The notes: a model not told the origin generated them from the letters alone. A stretch of DNA of 64,000 nt from Mauremys mutica (GCF_020497125.1 NC_059079.1:14899553-14963552), one strand, 5' to 3'. Numbered from the stretch's first letter, positions 10,400 to 22,049 are shown. Numbers and translations: made by a program.

Positions 10400-12463
10400 A
10401 TTTGCCACCACTCGTCTTCTTCCAGATGGCAAGAGCCTAGAGACAGAGCTCACAGCTTTCTCCACCCAGGAGGCCAATGTTACTTCAGATGATTCCCTCA
10501 CCTGTCCACTCCAACTACTAAAAGACAGGTAAAGATTGGTAAGGGGCAGGGGTACTTTAAGAAGGGAGTCACATGTGGGAGGGAATGCTGATGGAGGAAT
10601 GTTTTGCTTCCAGGACCTGGGCCAGACGGAACTGGTTCTTTCAGAGCAGATGAGATTGATCTAGTATCACTTGCCTGGGCTGGTAAGTATATAAAGGAGA
10701 GGAAGCAGAGGCTTCTACTCAAGGTGAATCAAAGGGATAAAGCCAGGGCATAATGAGAACCCCTCAGAAGGTGCCCTTCTCTTAGGGATCTAGAACATCT
10801 TGCATGTTTGTCCTTCATGAACATCTAATTGCCATAAGGCACACACACCTTTAATCCCTATATATTTAAACCAGATCTGCCATGATAAAATCAGGTTAGA
10901 ATTGCACAATAGGGTGGACTAAACTACCTGCTTAAACACAAAAATCCCTACAAAACCTATTTTTAATTTTTATATTAACTATAAACTACAAATTATCTAG
11001 CTAGCAAATTCATAGGAAAAAGAGGAGTGGCATGCTTCTCCTGCCCGGTCAGTTTAATCCTTTCTAATATCCCCAGTAACTGCAAAGACGAGGAAAGTGC
11101 TCAGATAGAAGAGCTGATCCACTGAAAGCTGTACCCTGGAAATGAACTCCACTAATCAACTGTTCATGACTTCAACAGATGTTTCTGGTTTTCAGACAAT
11201 TGGAACCTCATGCTCCTTTCTGCTTTCTTGCTCTGTTTTTTTTCTTTTTCCTACCAGGAGCAAATGCCACTACACATCTGAAGCTTCAGAACTTGCCATG
11301 TGATATGGGAGACAAATGAAGCCAGTCAGCAATGTCAAGGTTTGAAGTGGTGGTCCATTGAAAGCAGTGGGTCTTACAAGCCTGAGAAGTAGCACGTAAA
11401 GCGACTATGCTGTGGTTTTGTTGCAGATGCCAGTACTCTTGTGTGAAGTTTTGAAGCGTCAGATGAACTTGGATCAAAACTTCTTCTTTTCAAAGGCTGA
11501 ATCATTTTAGGATGTGGAGCTAAAGTTAAATGATATTTTTGAGGATATGAGTATTATACTATGCAAACCACAGACACAGGATAAGAATTGTTTACACAAT
11601 ATTATTATACAGTTACATATCTATTGAGATAGGTCTCAGTCATGATTTTTCAGAGGCCGCAGAAATATAAAGGCAACGGAAATGTTTTACTTTGATTTAT
11701 TTAGTTCTTTAAATTTGGATTGTCCCTTTCAGTTTCTTCTTATTGGTGAGTGACTGATGGATACCTGATCAACCAATATTGTAAGAAAATCTGGGCAGGA
11801 AGAATGAAATGTAACCTTCCCAAAAGGATGTGGTACAATCTCATGCCACCAAAATCAAAACCAGAGAGTGGAAATGAAACACCTGTTGTAGGAGTACAAT
11901 GAAGCAATGTAAACCTTGTAGCCACTGGAGACATATTTCTCTGGGAATGTACCAGTCATTTGCAAACTATCTTTCTGTTAGCAATGAGCAATTCCCCAAA
12001 TACTCTCCCCTGCCCACAACTGACACACACTCACTTGAAGCAGGAGCCATAGTTTATCAGGGTTGAATGGGCCAGACCAGGAAGTTTATCAGTATTCACA
12101 ACTCAATAGGCAAACACTGGGGGAGTCTCACAACCAAATGTGGGACTTCATAGCTAGTGCTTGTTGTTTCAGACATCCCAAACAGAGTATATTAACCCAC
12201 TGCTGTGGCTGGGCTTGTTTGCTGTGATAAAGGCAAGTACAAACAGCAGACTGAGTTGGAAATGGTTTCATGGGGTGCATGGTGAGAAAAATGAACTGAC
12301 TTCCTCTCCTGGCAGTCTTAGAATATTAGGTGATGTTACCAAAGGCTGAGCAATGCCAACAGCACTGTAGGAAGAGGGCATTCCAGCCCAATGTATGATT
12401 TCTACAGTGCCCAGCTACACTGCTATCCTTAAAGTGTGTCAGTATTTCTGCTTTAAATACACA
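10400..12463. other. Unassigned non-coding stretch
   Basis: No gene or clear repeat boundary recognised in about 2 kb. Confidence 0.4.
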
Positions 12464-12500
12464 GGGCCAGAACCTCAGCTGGTGTAAATTAGAGCAGGGT
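12464..12500. repeat. Partial palindromic repeat arm
   Basis: 'gggccagaacctcagctggt' followed by 'gtaaatta' matches the left arm of the repeat at 1232-1341. The right arm is missing. Confidence 0.4.
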
Positions 12501-12780
12501 GAAGATCTGTCCCAGAGTGTGTGCTGTACAGTTTCCTTACAGAAGGCCTTTTCACAGCTGCAGCCAAGCTGCTGGAATGCCCTCTTCTTTGAGCTTTGCA
12601 CTCCTCACTCCTCTGGGGCCAAATTTTGCCCCCTTGGTGCTGCTTGCATGTATTTGAGAGCAGAATTTGCCCTTTGATATTTTAAAAGAGAGAATGAAAT
12701 TATTTCTTTTTCTAATTGTTTCTAATTAGATATTGTATGTGGGGTTTATGTTGTGCTCTGCCCTTAAACACTGGCTGGGT

Positions 12781-13128
12781 GCCATATACAGTGGAGGGTT
12801 ACCCACTAGGCCAACTGGGCCGTGCCCAAGGGCCCTGGCCAATTGCGGCCCCCCAGAAAAATGGGCACCCTGCGCCCCAACCCACTCCACCTGCCTGCCT
12901 GGCGCTCCTGCCAGAGAGCCAGGGAAGACCCAATGCCCTGACCCCACTCCCCAGCAGGAACAGCAGGTGGGTGGAGCAGAGCAAACCCCTGCAGCATGAC
13001 TCCATTTCCCTGGCAGGAGTGACTTGGGGAGGGAGGGTGAATGGGGGTGGTGGACTGGAGGCAGAAGGTGGGGGCCACTTGCTCTGGTCCAGGGCCCCAC
13101 AAAACAGTAATCCTCCTCTGGACATATA
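12781..13128. mobile_element. hAT-type non-autonomous element, 7/8 TSD
   Basis: The element spans 12789-13120 (332 bp). It begins 'cagtggagggttac' and ends 'agtaatcctcctctg', an inverted pair, flanked by 'gccatata' and 'gacatata', which match at 7 of 8 bases. The interior is GC-rich and gives several overlapping open frames of 88-141 codons on both strands, all without recognisable domains. These frames should not be annotated as genes. Confidence 0.82.
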
Positions 13129-13454
13129 GTGCAATCAATAACCCCTAACAATTCTTCTCTTGGGCAAATGGAACATCTTCAAGCCCAACCCAGTTTCCTC
13201 ACCCTGCACTCACCAACTCAGCTCTCTAGTTTGTCTCCGCTGCTTTTAAAGTTGGTGCCATCTTTAACCCTGAATTCCTTCTTCATCTGCCCACATCTGC
13301 AAATCTGTCTATTGCATTCCCCACAACACTGCCTGGGTGAATGCCACTGATTTCAAGGGAGCCAATGCCGCTTGCCTGTCCGTGCTTCAGCATTGCCTCT
13401 ACTAAACCTGCCACCCTTGCCTTCATCTCCTCTCACGTTCATTATTGTGATTCC
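13129..13454. other. Unassigned non-coding stretch
   Basis: Pyrimidine-rich sequence between two hAT insertions. No gene recognised. Confidence 0.35.
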
Positions 13455-13988
13455 CTTCTCCATAGGGTGACCAGACGTCCCGATTTTATCGGGACTGTCC
13501 CAATATTTACTTGTTTGTCCCGCATCCCGACTGATGTTCGGTCAGGATGCCAATTGTCCTGATATTTTGCACTCCGGTGCACAGGCAGAAGGGGCTCGTG
13601 CCACCAACTCATCCCCGGCCCTGGCCCGACTCCGCCCCCTCCCTGTCCCATTGGATCCCTCCCCAAATCCCCGCCCTGGCCCCACCTCTTTCCCAAGCAC
13701 GCCACATTCCTCCTACTCCCCCCTCCCTTCCAGGCTTGCGCAAATCAGCTGTATGGCGGCACAAGCGCTGGGAGGGAGGGGTGAGAAGCAGGACGCGGCA
13801 GCCTGCTCAGGGGAAACGGAGGTGAGCTGATGCGGTGGGGGGCGGGGCGGGGAGCTGCCAGTGGGTGCTCAGCCCCCACCAATTTTTCCTGTGCTCCGGG
13901 GCTCTTTTTTTTCCCCTCCGCCAGCAACCTCCCCCCCCATCCATGTCCCGATATTTCATGTCTCTCATCTGGTTGCCCTACTTCTCCA
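13455..13988. mobile_element. Long hAT-type element, TAGGGTGACC family, exact TSD
   Basis: The element spans 13463-13980 (518 bp). The left end 'tagggtgaccagacgtcccg' is nearly identical to that of the 124-bp element at 4996. The right end, 'catctggttgcccta', is its inverted partner. An exact 8-bp duplication 'cttctcca' flanks it (13455-13462 and 13981-13988). The interior has two 'cccgat/cctgatattt' sub-repeats and a C/G-rich middle with no transposase. It is a longer derivative of the same family. The open frames inside (up to 98 codons) are not genes. Confidence 0.92.
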
Positions 13989-14091
13989 TAGCCTCCTAAC
14001 GATGCGTGTCAATCTTCCAAACACCACTGCCTTCATTCTAGCCAATCAGAGATGCGGGCCTGCATCAACATGATCATCAACCTCAGCATCT

Positions 14092-14207
14092 GATTCAAAA
14101 CTGACTTTCCTTTGTCAAGGTCATTTTGAATTCTAATCCTGTCCTTCAAAGTGCTTCAACCCCTCCCAGCTTGGTGTCATCCGCAAATTTTATAATGGAG
14201 TGGAGGG
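14092..14207 (-). mobile_element. CR1 RT fragment in reverse orientation
   Basis: Read on the minus strand, 14190-14161 encodes KFADDTKLGG, which contains the FADD form of the reverse-transcriptase catalytic motif of CR1. The frame continues towards 'ggacaggattagaattcaaa'. This last string is repeated on the plus strand at 14249-14270, where the forward CR1 copy begins. The piece therefore overlaps the forward copy in content but points the other way. It is either a 5' inversion of the same insertion (twin priming) or a separate truncated CR1. Confidence 0.75.
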
Positions 14208-15196
14208 GATGCTTATAAAGGAGAGCACCAAGGTAGCAATCCTTTGAAGGACAGGATTAGAATTCAGAACAACTTTGATGAATTAGAGAATTGGTCTGAA
14301 ACCAACAAGATGAAATTCAATAGAGACAAGTGCATAGTACTTACACTTTGGATGGGAAAAAAAAATCAAATGGACAACTACAAAATGGGGACTAGCTGGC
14401 TAGGTGGTAATACTGCTGAAAAGGATCAGGGGGTTATAGTGGATCACACACTGAGTATGAGCCAACAATCTGATGTAGTTGCAAAAAAGGCTAATATCAT
14501 TCTGGGGGTTATTAACAGAAATGTCATATGTAAGACATGGGAAGTAATTGTCCCACTCTGCTTGGCACTGGTGAGGCTTCAGCAGGAGTACTGCATCCTT
14601 TGAAAAGAGGTGGACAAATCAAAGAGAGTCCAGGGGAGAGTTACAAAAATGATAAAAGGTTTAGAAAACCTGACCTGGGAGGAAAGGTTAATTTTTTTTG
14701 GCATGTTTAGTCTTAAGAAAAGAAGCGTGAGAGGGAACCCGATAACAGTCTCCTTTATGTTAAGGGCTATTATAAACAGTGATCAGTTGTTCTCCTTGGC
14801 CACTGAAGGCAGGACAAGAAGTAGTCAGTTTAATCTGCAGCAGTGGAGATTTCGGTTCGATATTAGGAAAGACTTTCTAACGCTAAAGATAGTTTTGCTC
14901 TGGACTAGGCTTCACAGGGAAGATGTGGAATCCTCATGAGAGGCTTTAAAGAAGAGATGAGACCATAGGTGCTGGAACTGGTGGTGCTGCCGCACCCACT
15001 GGCTTGAAGTGGTTTCCATCATGGACAGGATTTACAGTTTGGCTCTCAGAACCCCCACTATACAAATTGTTCCAGCACCCCTGGGTTAGCCAAATGTCTG
15101 CCAGGGATAGTCTAGGTATATGTGATCCTGCCTCAGAGCATGGGGCTGGAATAGGTGACTGCGCAAGGTTCCTTCCAGCCCTACATTTCTATGATT
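14208..15196 (+). mobile_element. CR1 LINE 3' portion, broken by a nested hAT
   Basis: The translated frame from about 14256 to 14939 matches the C-terminal part of CR1 ORF2: 'ELENWSETNKMKFNRDKC', 'EKDQGVIVDHTLSMSQQ', 'VVAKKANIILGVI' and 'VQGRVTKMIKGLENLTWEER' are recognisable landmarks. A stop at about 14601 and another at 14937 interrupt the frame, and the sequence near 14215-14245 appears internally deleted. The 3' UTR resumes after the nested element at 15084, with 'gttagccaaatgtctgcc' and 'tgatcctgcctcag', and ends in 'ctatgattcct'. The element cannot be functional. It has the usual 5' truncation, within the RT domain. Confidence 0.88.
14956..15091. mobile_element. 120-bp hAT-type MITE nested in CR1
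   Basis: The element spans 14964-15083. It begins 'cataggtgctggaac' and ends 'gttccagcacccctg', an inverted pair matching at 13 of 15 positions. The flanks 'gatgagac' (14956-14963) and 'ggttagcc' (15084-15091) match at 5 of 8. Both are one to two changes away from 'ggttagac', the sequence CR1 normally has here (compare 285-292), so they are decayed copies of one 8-bp target duplication. The insertion therefore postdates the CR1. Confidence 0.85.
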
Positions 15197-15376
15197 CCTG
15201 TTTTTAAAACACTCCATGGACTTGCTGATGCAAACTTCACAGACATTGTCCCTTCTGCTTCTGCTGCTCTAGGGCCTCATCTCTACTACCCTGACACATA
15301 ATCCTGCCAACCGTCATGTGAGAAGCTTCTCTTCTGCAGCTCCTATTGTCTGGAGCAGCCTTGCCTGATTGACTAT

Positions 15377-15615
15377 GGGTACGGCTACACTGCAGCTGGA
15401 GCATGGGTAGACAGATTAGCACTAGCTCTGCTTGAGCTAGCAAGCTAAAAGTAGCAGTGTAGGGGGGTAGCACAGTTGGTGGTCCGGGCAGGTTTGTATT
15501 GATGCCCGTGCTACCCCTGGCTACACAGCTATTTTTAGTGCACTAGCTCGAGCTAGTGTGGGTTTCTGGCTACCCACTCTGGGGAGCACATTCCCAGCTG
15601 CAGGGTAGATGGACC
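15377..15615. mobile_element. PIF/Harbinger-like MITE
   Basis: It begins 'gggtacggctacactgcagc' and ends 'cagctgcagggtagatggac', an inverted pair. The interior carries mirrored 'gctagctc...gagctagc' and 'ctaaaagtagcagtgta / tatttttagtgcacta' blocks. It shares ends and interior blocks with 36552-36826. The flanks 'tat' and 'ata' do not give a clean 3-bp duplication. Confidence 0.75.
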
Positions 15616-17568
15616 ATATGTATCTGATCCAAACTGAGAAAGTCAATGGAAAGGCTCCTGTTGATTTCAATGGTATTGGATCAGATCCTATCTCATTATA
15701 CATTTCTTGTCCCTTGGTTACACTTGTAATCTCTTGCTCTTTACTATTGTAGCACTCCAAAGCACTATGGGAGAGAGCTGTTGTGAACAACACTGCACAA
15801 AATGTGTTCCTTTCCTGGTGTACTTTCTTAGGGGATGTGCTAAGACTCTCGGGGACAAGAGCAGGTTCAGGACTCTTTAGCTCAACTCAAATGTGAGTGG
15901 CCATTTTGTCTCCACACATCCCCATGCTGGTTCTGCTCTACGTGGGAGTCTGTAAGCCAGGGTTTGGCTTTCAGAGTAATTACTGAAGTCGGTAATGTGC
16001 AGTCAGTTGAGCCTTTCCTATTAAAAACGTCTGGTCTGGAGAACTAGTCACTCTCTGAAGAAGGGCCAAGGTCTGACTAGGGAATGAAACTAAATCCTCC
16101 TCTTGCCCCCTATTCAGGTGGTGTCTCTAAGTCTGCATTTAAACACATGGGGCCAGATGCAGTCCCGGGCTGCAATGATAGGAGTTCCACTCTCCATTCG
16201 GGGACCGGGGGAGCCAGTGCTGCCCTAGCACAGACGAGGGCTGCCCTCACTTGCACCCCTAAAGTAGTGGCCCCTGTTGGGCTTTGCAGGGATGTAAGAA
16301 CACCAGGGCCATGCCTGGTCTCTGACTCCACCCCACCCTGCCACAGCCCCTGCATCTGGGCTTGCTGCAGGGGTGGCACACAGCTGGTTATGTGCCTGGG
16401 CATAGAGCCTCCATGCTCTGGCGATATACCCTAGGGGGATTTGAGCCTGCTCGGTGGCTCATTTGCATGAGTCTAGCTGGCACAAAGGCACTGGAGGGCG
16501 GTGATGAATCAGTCCCATAGGCAGGGCAACAGGGGGAAATTTGCTCTGCCACCAGTTGCTTTCAGGGGCTTTCAGTCTGACACCTCTCTCACTAACATTG
16601 TATTCGTGCCCTCCCTCACATATGCACCATGCAATCAATGGATAGTCATCTGCCTGTCGCCCGCCCACAAAACACACCAGGAAGGAAACTGCTGCTTTCT
16701 AAAAGTCGAGGATATTATTTAAAAAAAGAAGAAGAAGAAGACGACGACGTAGGCAGCCCCCGGTATTGTACCAATTCCTCCGGGACTGAAGGAATCCTTT
16801 GCCCCTGTGATTCATACTGAGCTGTACAGTCCATCCGGCAGTGGCTGTGTCAGGCAGCCACTTGCTGATAAATGGGTGCTGGCTTCTGGCTGCTGCTGGC
16901 ACAAGAGGCTGCAGTGTTTTCAGTCTCTTTGATTACTCAGGGCACTGATACTTCCTCTGGCATTTGTTTGTCTGCAGGAAGGGGTGTGTGTGTGTGTTCT
17001 TTTTTTTCTTTTACACATGTGGAGCCTGAACGTTTGATTCAGACTTTCTCCCTTTTTTCCATTTCCTGTAGGTTTGTCGCTCTGTTTTCTGGTGATTAGC
17101 CAATACCAGCTGTTCTGGTGATGAAGATGTCTCAAATCAATTCTATCCTGTCTGGCTTTCCAGGAAGAGGGTCCCCCCGCATCTCAGATTGAAATTATCA
17201 GAGTCACTGCAGGCAGGAAATTTGCTCCTTTACAAACTCGCACTCTCCCGCTTATTTTTATTGTTTTAACGTTTTCCAGAAAAACAAGTCAGAAAACAAA
17301 CCTACTTCCTCTTTAGAAAGTGCTGTTATTAACCTCTGAAATGCTGATTCCACTGGTAGGTCATTTTTATCACTTTAAAGTAACTGCAGGATGACAAATT
17401 TAAAAATCACAGTCAATGCTGAATCAGCCTAAAGAACAAAACACTTTCAACATTTTCAATCCTCAGTGCTTTCAAAGGAGCTCTTGAATACCACTTCTAG
17501 GCTTCAATGATCTCCAGAAGGAAAGACAACATGATTTGGGTCTTTAGCACCAAAAAAAGTACCTTTAT
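15616..17568. other. Unassigned non-coding stretch
   Basis: No gene recognised. The GC-richer part 16130-16440 gives open frames on both strands without domains. A GAA/GAC trinucleotide run sits at 16727-16749 and a short GT run near 16984. 17170-17470 is complex, unique-looking AT-rich sequence. Confidence 0.4.
16727..16749 (+). repeat. GAA/GAC trinucleotide run
   Basis: Four to five GAA units change directly into three GAC units. Confidence 0.9.
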
Positions 17569-17625
17569 TTTCAAAGGTGCTGAGCACCTGCAGCTCCCAT
17601 AGACTCCAGGGGGTGCTCAGCACTT
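17569..17625. repeat. Short palindromic repeat
   Basis: The arms 'aaggtgctgagcacc' (17574-17588) and 'gggtgctcagcactt' (17611-17625) are inverted, 13 of 15 paired, around 'tgcagctcccatagactcca'. It belongs to the small palindromic repeat group. Confidence 0.6.
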
Positions 17626-18692
17626 ATGCCTAAAAAGTGAGCTCTTTATAAGGGAGTTCAGATGAGGAAAAGTTTTTTTTTACTCAACTTTAAATTTGGT
17701 GCATTAGTGCTTTCCACACTTTTTTTTCAAAGATCAATATTAAAGGAGGATTTTTTGAGACATACAAGCTGAAGATACTCTCCTGATTAATTTCAGACAT
17801 TTTTGGTGTCCTTCTTTGCCTTTGGCAGAATGAAATTTGGCAAATACATATTTCCCACTGCAGGAAAACAATGTGTCTTTTCATAGCTAGGAATCAAGTT
17901 TTGGCAATTAAATTAGGACCGATGTCCATTGATCTCAGTGGAAAACCCTATTATAAGAGAGAGCTCTTAGACCACATCCTGCCATCATTCTGCACTGAGA
18001 ACCCCTTCTAAGGTCAGCAAGAGTTTTATGCAAAAATATATAGCAGGATGTGGTCCACTTAAGGGCACTCTAAAGGTTGAAGCTCTAAACTGCACCTTTC
18101 CTTCTTCATTCTCTTGCTATTGGTCCTCTAAAATCAGGTCTTCAGATGAAACAAAATCCCAGCTTCTCAGGTGGGTGACCGAGCACAACTAACACGGACA
18201 TTAGGGTCATCTGTAAGTATGGACACAAGTATGAGGCAAGCCTGTGCCATTGCCCATTGTCCCCACTTTGCTTTCTCTATCCTAGTAAGCATGGGATTGG
18301 CTGCATCCCTTTAACTTCTGAGGAGAATAACAACAAGGAAAGAATTTCTGCTTTAGATTGACCAGTGACTTTGGCAGGTGAAAAGTGTTGCTAATTATTA
18401 GTTCAAGAGCAAAGCTGGATGAGTGGCTCAGCCTTCATTACCACATGCCTTTCACCTGTGACCAGCACAAATGATTTCCTTGGTCACAAATGAGCTTCTA
18501 GCTTGAGGGGTGATTGGAAGATCGAGTATCAAATCTGTAAAATCTCTAAACTTCTTAGAACCCCTGATTCAAAGAGAGAGAGAGAGAAAAGAAAAACTAT
18601 TTCCCTTCAGTTTACTGTGTATATGCCTTTCAACAGAGATCTTAAAGATTGAGGTGTTACAGAGTGGCAGTAGCATAGGTTGCTAGCTAGAA
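17626..18692. other. Unassigned non-coding stretch
   Basis: No gene recognised. A short GA run is present at about 18574-18588. Confidence 0.4.
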
Positions 18693-18885
18693 TTCTTGAC
18701 TGGGAGTTAGATGGAAGAAGTTTGACACACAGCTCTGTCACTGAGTCACTACTTGATTTTGGGTAAGTCACATAACTTCTGTTTCCCTATTGGCATAAAA
18801 AGGACAATGATTCTCAGCTGCCTTTGTAAAGCCCTTGGTGATCTGTGAATTAGTGCCCTATACATACTTAGTAAAGGGCCCGTTG
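18693..18885 (+). mobile_element. MIR SINE (old, degraded)
   Basis: MIR landmarks in order: 'ttcttgactgggagttagat', 'cacagctctgtcactgagtc', 'ttgggtaagtcacataactt', 'ctgtttccctattggcataa', 'aagcccttggtgatctgtga'. This is the forward orientation. Confidence 0.7.
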
Positions 18886-19159
18886 CATTTTTGGTCAATG
18901 TGAAAAAGAGGTTTGCATTGGAGTTTTAGCAAAAGTGTTTCCCACTCCTGCTTTGCTGCTGCCTTCTGCCTCAGAAGCAGAGTTAAAATGGTGTATGCTG
19001 AATGATTATTCTATGCCAGTACTTACTGTTGTTCATGAATGGTCTACAAAAGTGAGTGTTTTAGTAGAAGTAAATTTGTTTGGATGCTTATAAGAGCTGG
19101 CCTTAAGTTCTATGAACCCAATGCTGTAGAAACTGCCTGATAAAACAGTCACCTGGTTG

Positions 19160-20320
19160 TCAAGCTGTCTGGAGTGATTTATGAACATGGGTGCCAATCT
19201 CAGGGCAGATTGTTACAAACCAGGGCACAAACCCCAAACTGTCTGTGTGGTCTATAAATAAATGTCACCAACTAAATATCAAGTGTGAACATCTCAAACA
19301 GTATAACAGCCTTGGAGTCAGACAGTCCCCTTGTGTACTCTGGTTTATCTTGCCATGCAGGCTAGCCTGCCTTTGTGATAGATGGTCCCTTACACCAAAA
19401 ATCACAATAATATTCAGGTTACTCTTAGTTCCACAGGACCAATCACATACCAGTCAATTGCATCTTAAATATCTCACCAAAGACAACACCTATAGCTAAT
19501 CCTGTCTTAAGCTAACTAAAGGTTTATTAACTTGGGAAAAGAAATGAGTTTTTTACGAGGTAAAAGCAGGTAAACATACATGCACAAATGAGTTACAGTC
19601 TTAGGTTTGAAAAAGTAATAGAAGCTACTGTAATGCATAAGCTTTCTATATCCTTTAGGGCTGACCGAAGCTAAGCAGCTTGGGGATCCCTTGCTTATGC
19701 TTAGAAATATTGCCATCTCCAAATTCCAAGCAGCATAGTCATACAGATTTGTCTGATCAGGGATTTTCATTCTCTTCCTGCCAGAGTTCAAACTATGATG
19801 GGATGAGGGTTTAAGCACATACCCTCTCCATGGGTGTTTTGCAGGGCGGATACAGATGATATAAGTGAGATTAATGCATAAAGCATTTCATAAAGTCCAA
19901 ACACTAAACACCTGTCTATAACACTAATACCTAAATACTAACATACAAGTGAGCCAGACTGACTAATGCATAGCTGGAAACTAGTGTTCAGTGAGGCCTA
20001 GGAGCCTTGGCATGAGCTGGCACCTCATCTGCCCGAGTCACAGTGGTAACTTCAGAATTAATGGTAGGAGACCAATTAGACTGGCTTCCAGAGTCTTGGC
20101 GAACTGTGTTTTGTTTGGTTTGAGGGTATTACCTTGTGCTTCCAAAGCTAAAGTTTCCCTGAAAAAGTCTAATTCTCTTAATTACAAAAATAACCTTCAA
20201 ATTGTGAAGCAAGCCTAGCTGATGAAGTGATGTCTGCCTGGGTCTGGGGTGTGACATGCCCCATTCCTGTCAATGGTGTGTTAACTGTGAACCCAAACAT
20301 AAAGCACACATCAACATGAA
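19160..20320. repeat. Suspected dispersed repeat of unknown class
   Basis: Several strings here ('aggtttattaacttgggaaa', 'gtaaacatacatgcacaaat', 'gttggagtcagacagtcccc'-like text at 19310) feel like an abundant turtle repeat, possibly LTR-derived, but I could not find paired ends, a target duplication or a coding domain. The call rests on recall only and the limits are approximate. Otherwise nothing gene-like is visible. Confidence 0.25.
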
Positions 20321-20734
20321 TTACTTCAGTGCTGATCAAAGAAGGGAGATAAGGATGCATAAGCCACTTCACCATAACAAACCTGCAAGGCCTTTTCAGG
20401 CAAATGCTTGCTGAATCTTGGGCCTTGCAGACATGGTGCGGGTCATTTTCCTGTAGCTCTGCTATGTGAACTATTCTTTCCTCTTGCTTCTAATGTTGTA
20501 AGGGATGTGTGTGGCAGTAGGCACTAGGTGGAATAACTAATAACCAAAATGGGGGAGTTAAAGGTAAAGTTTCCTCTTAAGCGGGTGACCTTGCCATCCT
20601 ACCCCAGCCAAAGGAGGAGACCTGTAGAGTTCTCAATGATCATGAAGCAGCTTTTATTCAGTGCCACAAGGCAATTGGAATGTGAAAAGCATGAAAGTTA
20701 ATGAAGAGGGAGGAGAGCTTTGTTGTTAATGGAC
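20321..20734. other. Unassigned non-coding stretch
   Basis: No gene or repeat boundary recognised. Confidence 0.4.
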
Positions 20735-20845
20735 TGGACTGTGATTCAAAGCTCTCAGTTTGGTTCCTATCTATGCCATAGACTTTCTGTTTAATCTTGG
20801 GTGAGTTCTTAATCTCTCTGTGCCTCAGTTCCCTATCCATAAGGG
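20735..20845 (+). mobile_element. MIR SINE, 5' part
   Basis: Landmarks 'ttaatcttgggtgagttctt', 'aatctctctgtgcctcagtt' and 'ccctatccataa' identify MIR in forward orientation. It stops abruptly where the palindromic element at 20846 begins, suggesting that element inserted into it. Confidence 0.7.
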
Positions 20846-21085
20846 TTTGTCTGCATGAGAAAGTTGCACTGTTTTAATGTAAAGTGTGATGTTAACCAGT
20901 GCAAATCCCTGTGTGTTCAAACCATGCTTATTTCAGTTTCACTTAAATCAAGTAGGAATTGGTTTACGTTCAACTGAAATAACTCACTTTTCACTCAAAG
21001 ACAGTGTGTCTGCACAAGGATTTGCACTGGTTTTAACTAAAACACGATTTCAATTAAACCAGTTCAACTTTCCCATGAAGATGAA
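20846..21085. mobile_element. Palindromic MITE, Harbinger-like
   Basis: The left arm 'tctgcatgagaaagttgcac' and the complement of the right arm, 'tcttcatgggaaagttgaac', pair at about 17 of 20 positions. Interior blocks 'ccagtgcaaatcc' and 'ggatttgcactgg' are exact inverted copies, and 'caactgaaata / tatttcag' are also mirrored. It has no coding capacity. It interrupts a MIR. Confidence 0.65.
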
Positions 21086-21101
21086 AAAGCATTCCTCTCA
21101 G

Positions 21102-21196
21102 CCAGATCTTTTACTATGTGCGTGTACAGCACCGAGCACAATGATCTCAGTAGGGCCTCTACGCAGCGCAGGAGTGCTACTGTAGATAATAACCAT
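21102..21196 (+). mobile_element. L2-like LINE 3' tail
   Basis: 'gtgtacagcaccgagcacaa' followed by 'tagggcctctacgcagcgca' and a TA-rich end resembles the L2-type tail repeated in better form at 25385, 35432 and 49797. Confidence 0.5.
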
Positions 21197-21449
21197 AACA
21201 GGTGGGGCCCTCATGCTCTCGATCCCCTGGGGTTGCATGTTGGGCTGCACAGTCTGAAGGGGCCCTGTGTGCACATGTACTTCCTGGAAGAAAATGCACT
21301 TCAGACCGACACAGATGTCCCTTCCAAGCTTTCATTGGGTCGCAGTAGAGAAACCATGAACAAAATGCAGTGAGAAATACCTTGATACTGGCCTCTTTAA
21401 CAGTGGGGACTAAAACAAATAGGAGCTTGAATAATTTGTGAGCTTTGTT

Positions 21450-21690
21450 GCCATCCTTGAGTTACATTCCCTTTGAATGAAAAATGTGCGAGTTCGGCCT
21501 GCCCCACGAAGCCGCATCACTGAGATGAAAGGGAATCTTTTAATGGCTTCCTGCTATTGTCTTCGCTTACTATCTGCTTTGCCATGAATGTTCTCGGTGG
21601 TAGGAATTCTTTAACACTATGTTCTTGTTTTGATTCCCAGGAACAATAAAAAAGAATACTGTTTGGAAAGGACATATGGAAATCTTCAGG
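21450..21690. promoter_or_regulatory. Candidate conserved non-coding element
   Basis: Complex, non-repetitive sequence with no transposon ends. It contains TAAT-free but SOX-like 'gaacaataaa' (about 21640) preceded by a 'ttttgattcccag' splice-acceptor-like string. Nothing more definite can be seen. The call is a judgement from texture only. Confidence 0.2.
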
Positions 21691-22049
21691 GCTGAAAAAT
21701 AGCTCTAAAGGGTAGTAGCGTGATAGTCACTACTGGCAATACAAATATTTGGTTTAGATATACAAGAAACTTGTACTAAGCATACTGCTATTCTCTCTGG
21801 GTAGAAATGCATAGACTTAATGCCTGATCTCGTCAGACAGCAGTAGGATAAAGAAAAGCTTTATCACAGTCTTTGTAACGTTCTCTCCACCATAGACACT
21901 AAGTGATCTTTAATATAAGTCCAATACTCCAAATGAGGAAAGAAAGAGAAATTAGTCAGAACAGGAAGCTTCAAATACTGTGAGACTAATTGAGTTTGGA
22001 TAATTAAAGGGTTTTAGAGAAGTAATTCAGAGGAGAATGGGAAGGGAGG
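21691..22049. other. Unassigned non-coding stretch
   Basis: No gene or repeat recognised. Confidence 0.4.

Noticed and set aside
12726..13151. Cluster of 88-141 codon frames on both strands
   Set aside because: They lie within or across the hAT element at 12789-13120.
19673..19705. 'gaagctaagcag' string suggesting another 5S copy
   Set aside because: Only 12-14 bases agree with 5S rRNA and the flanks do not follow it.
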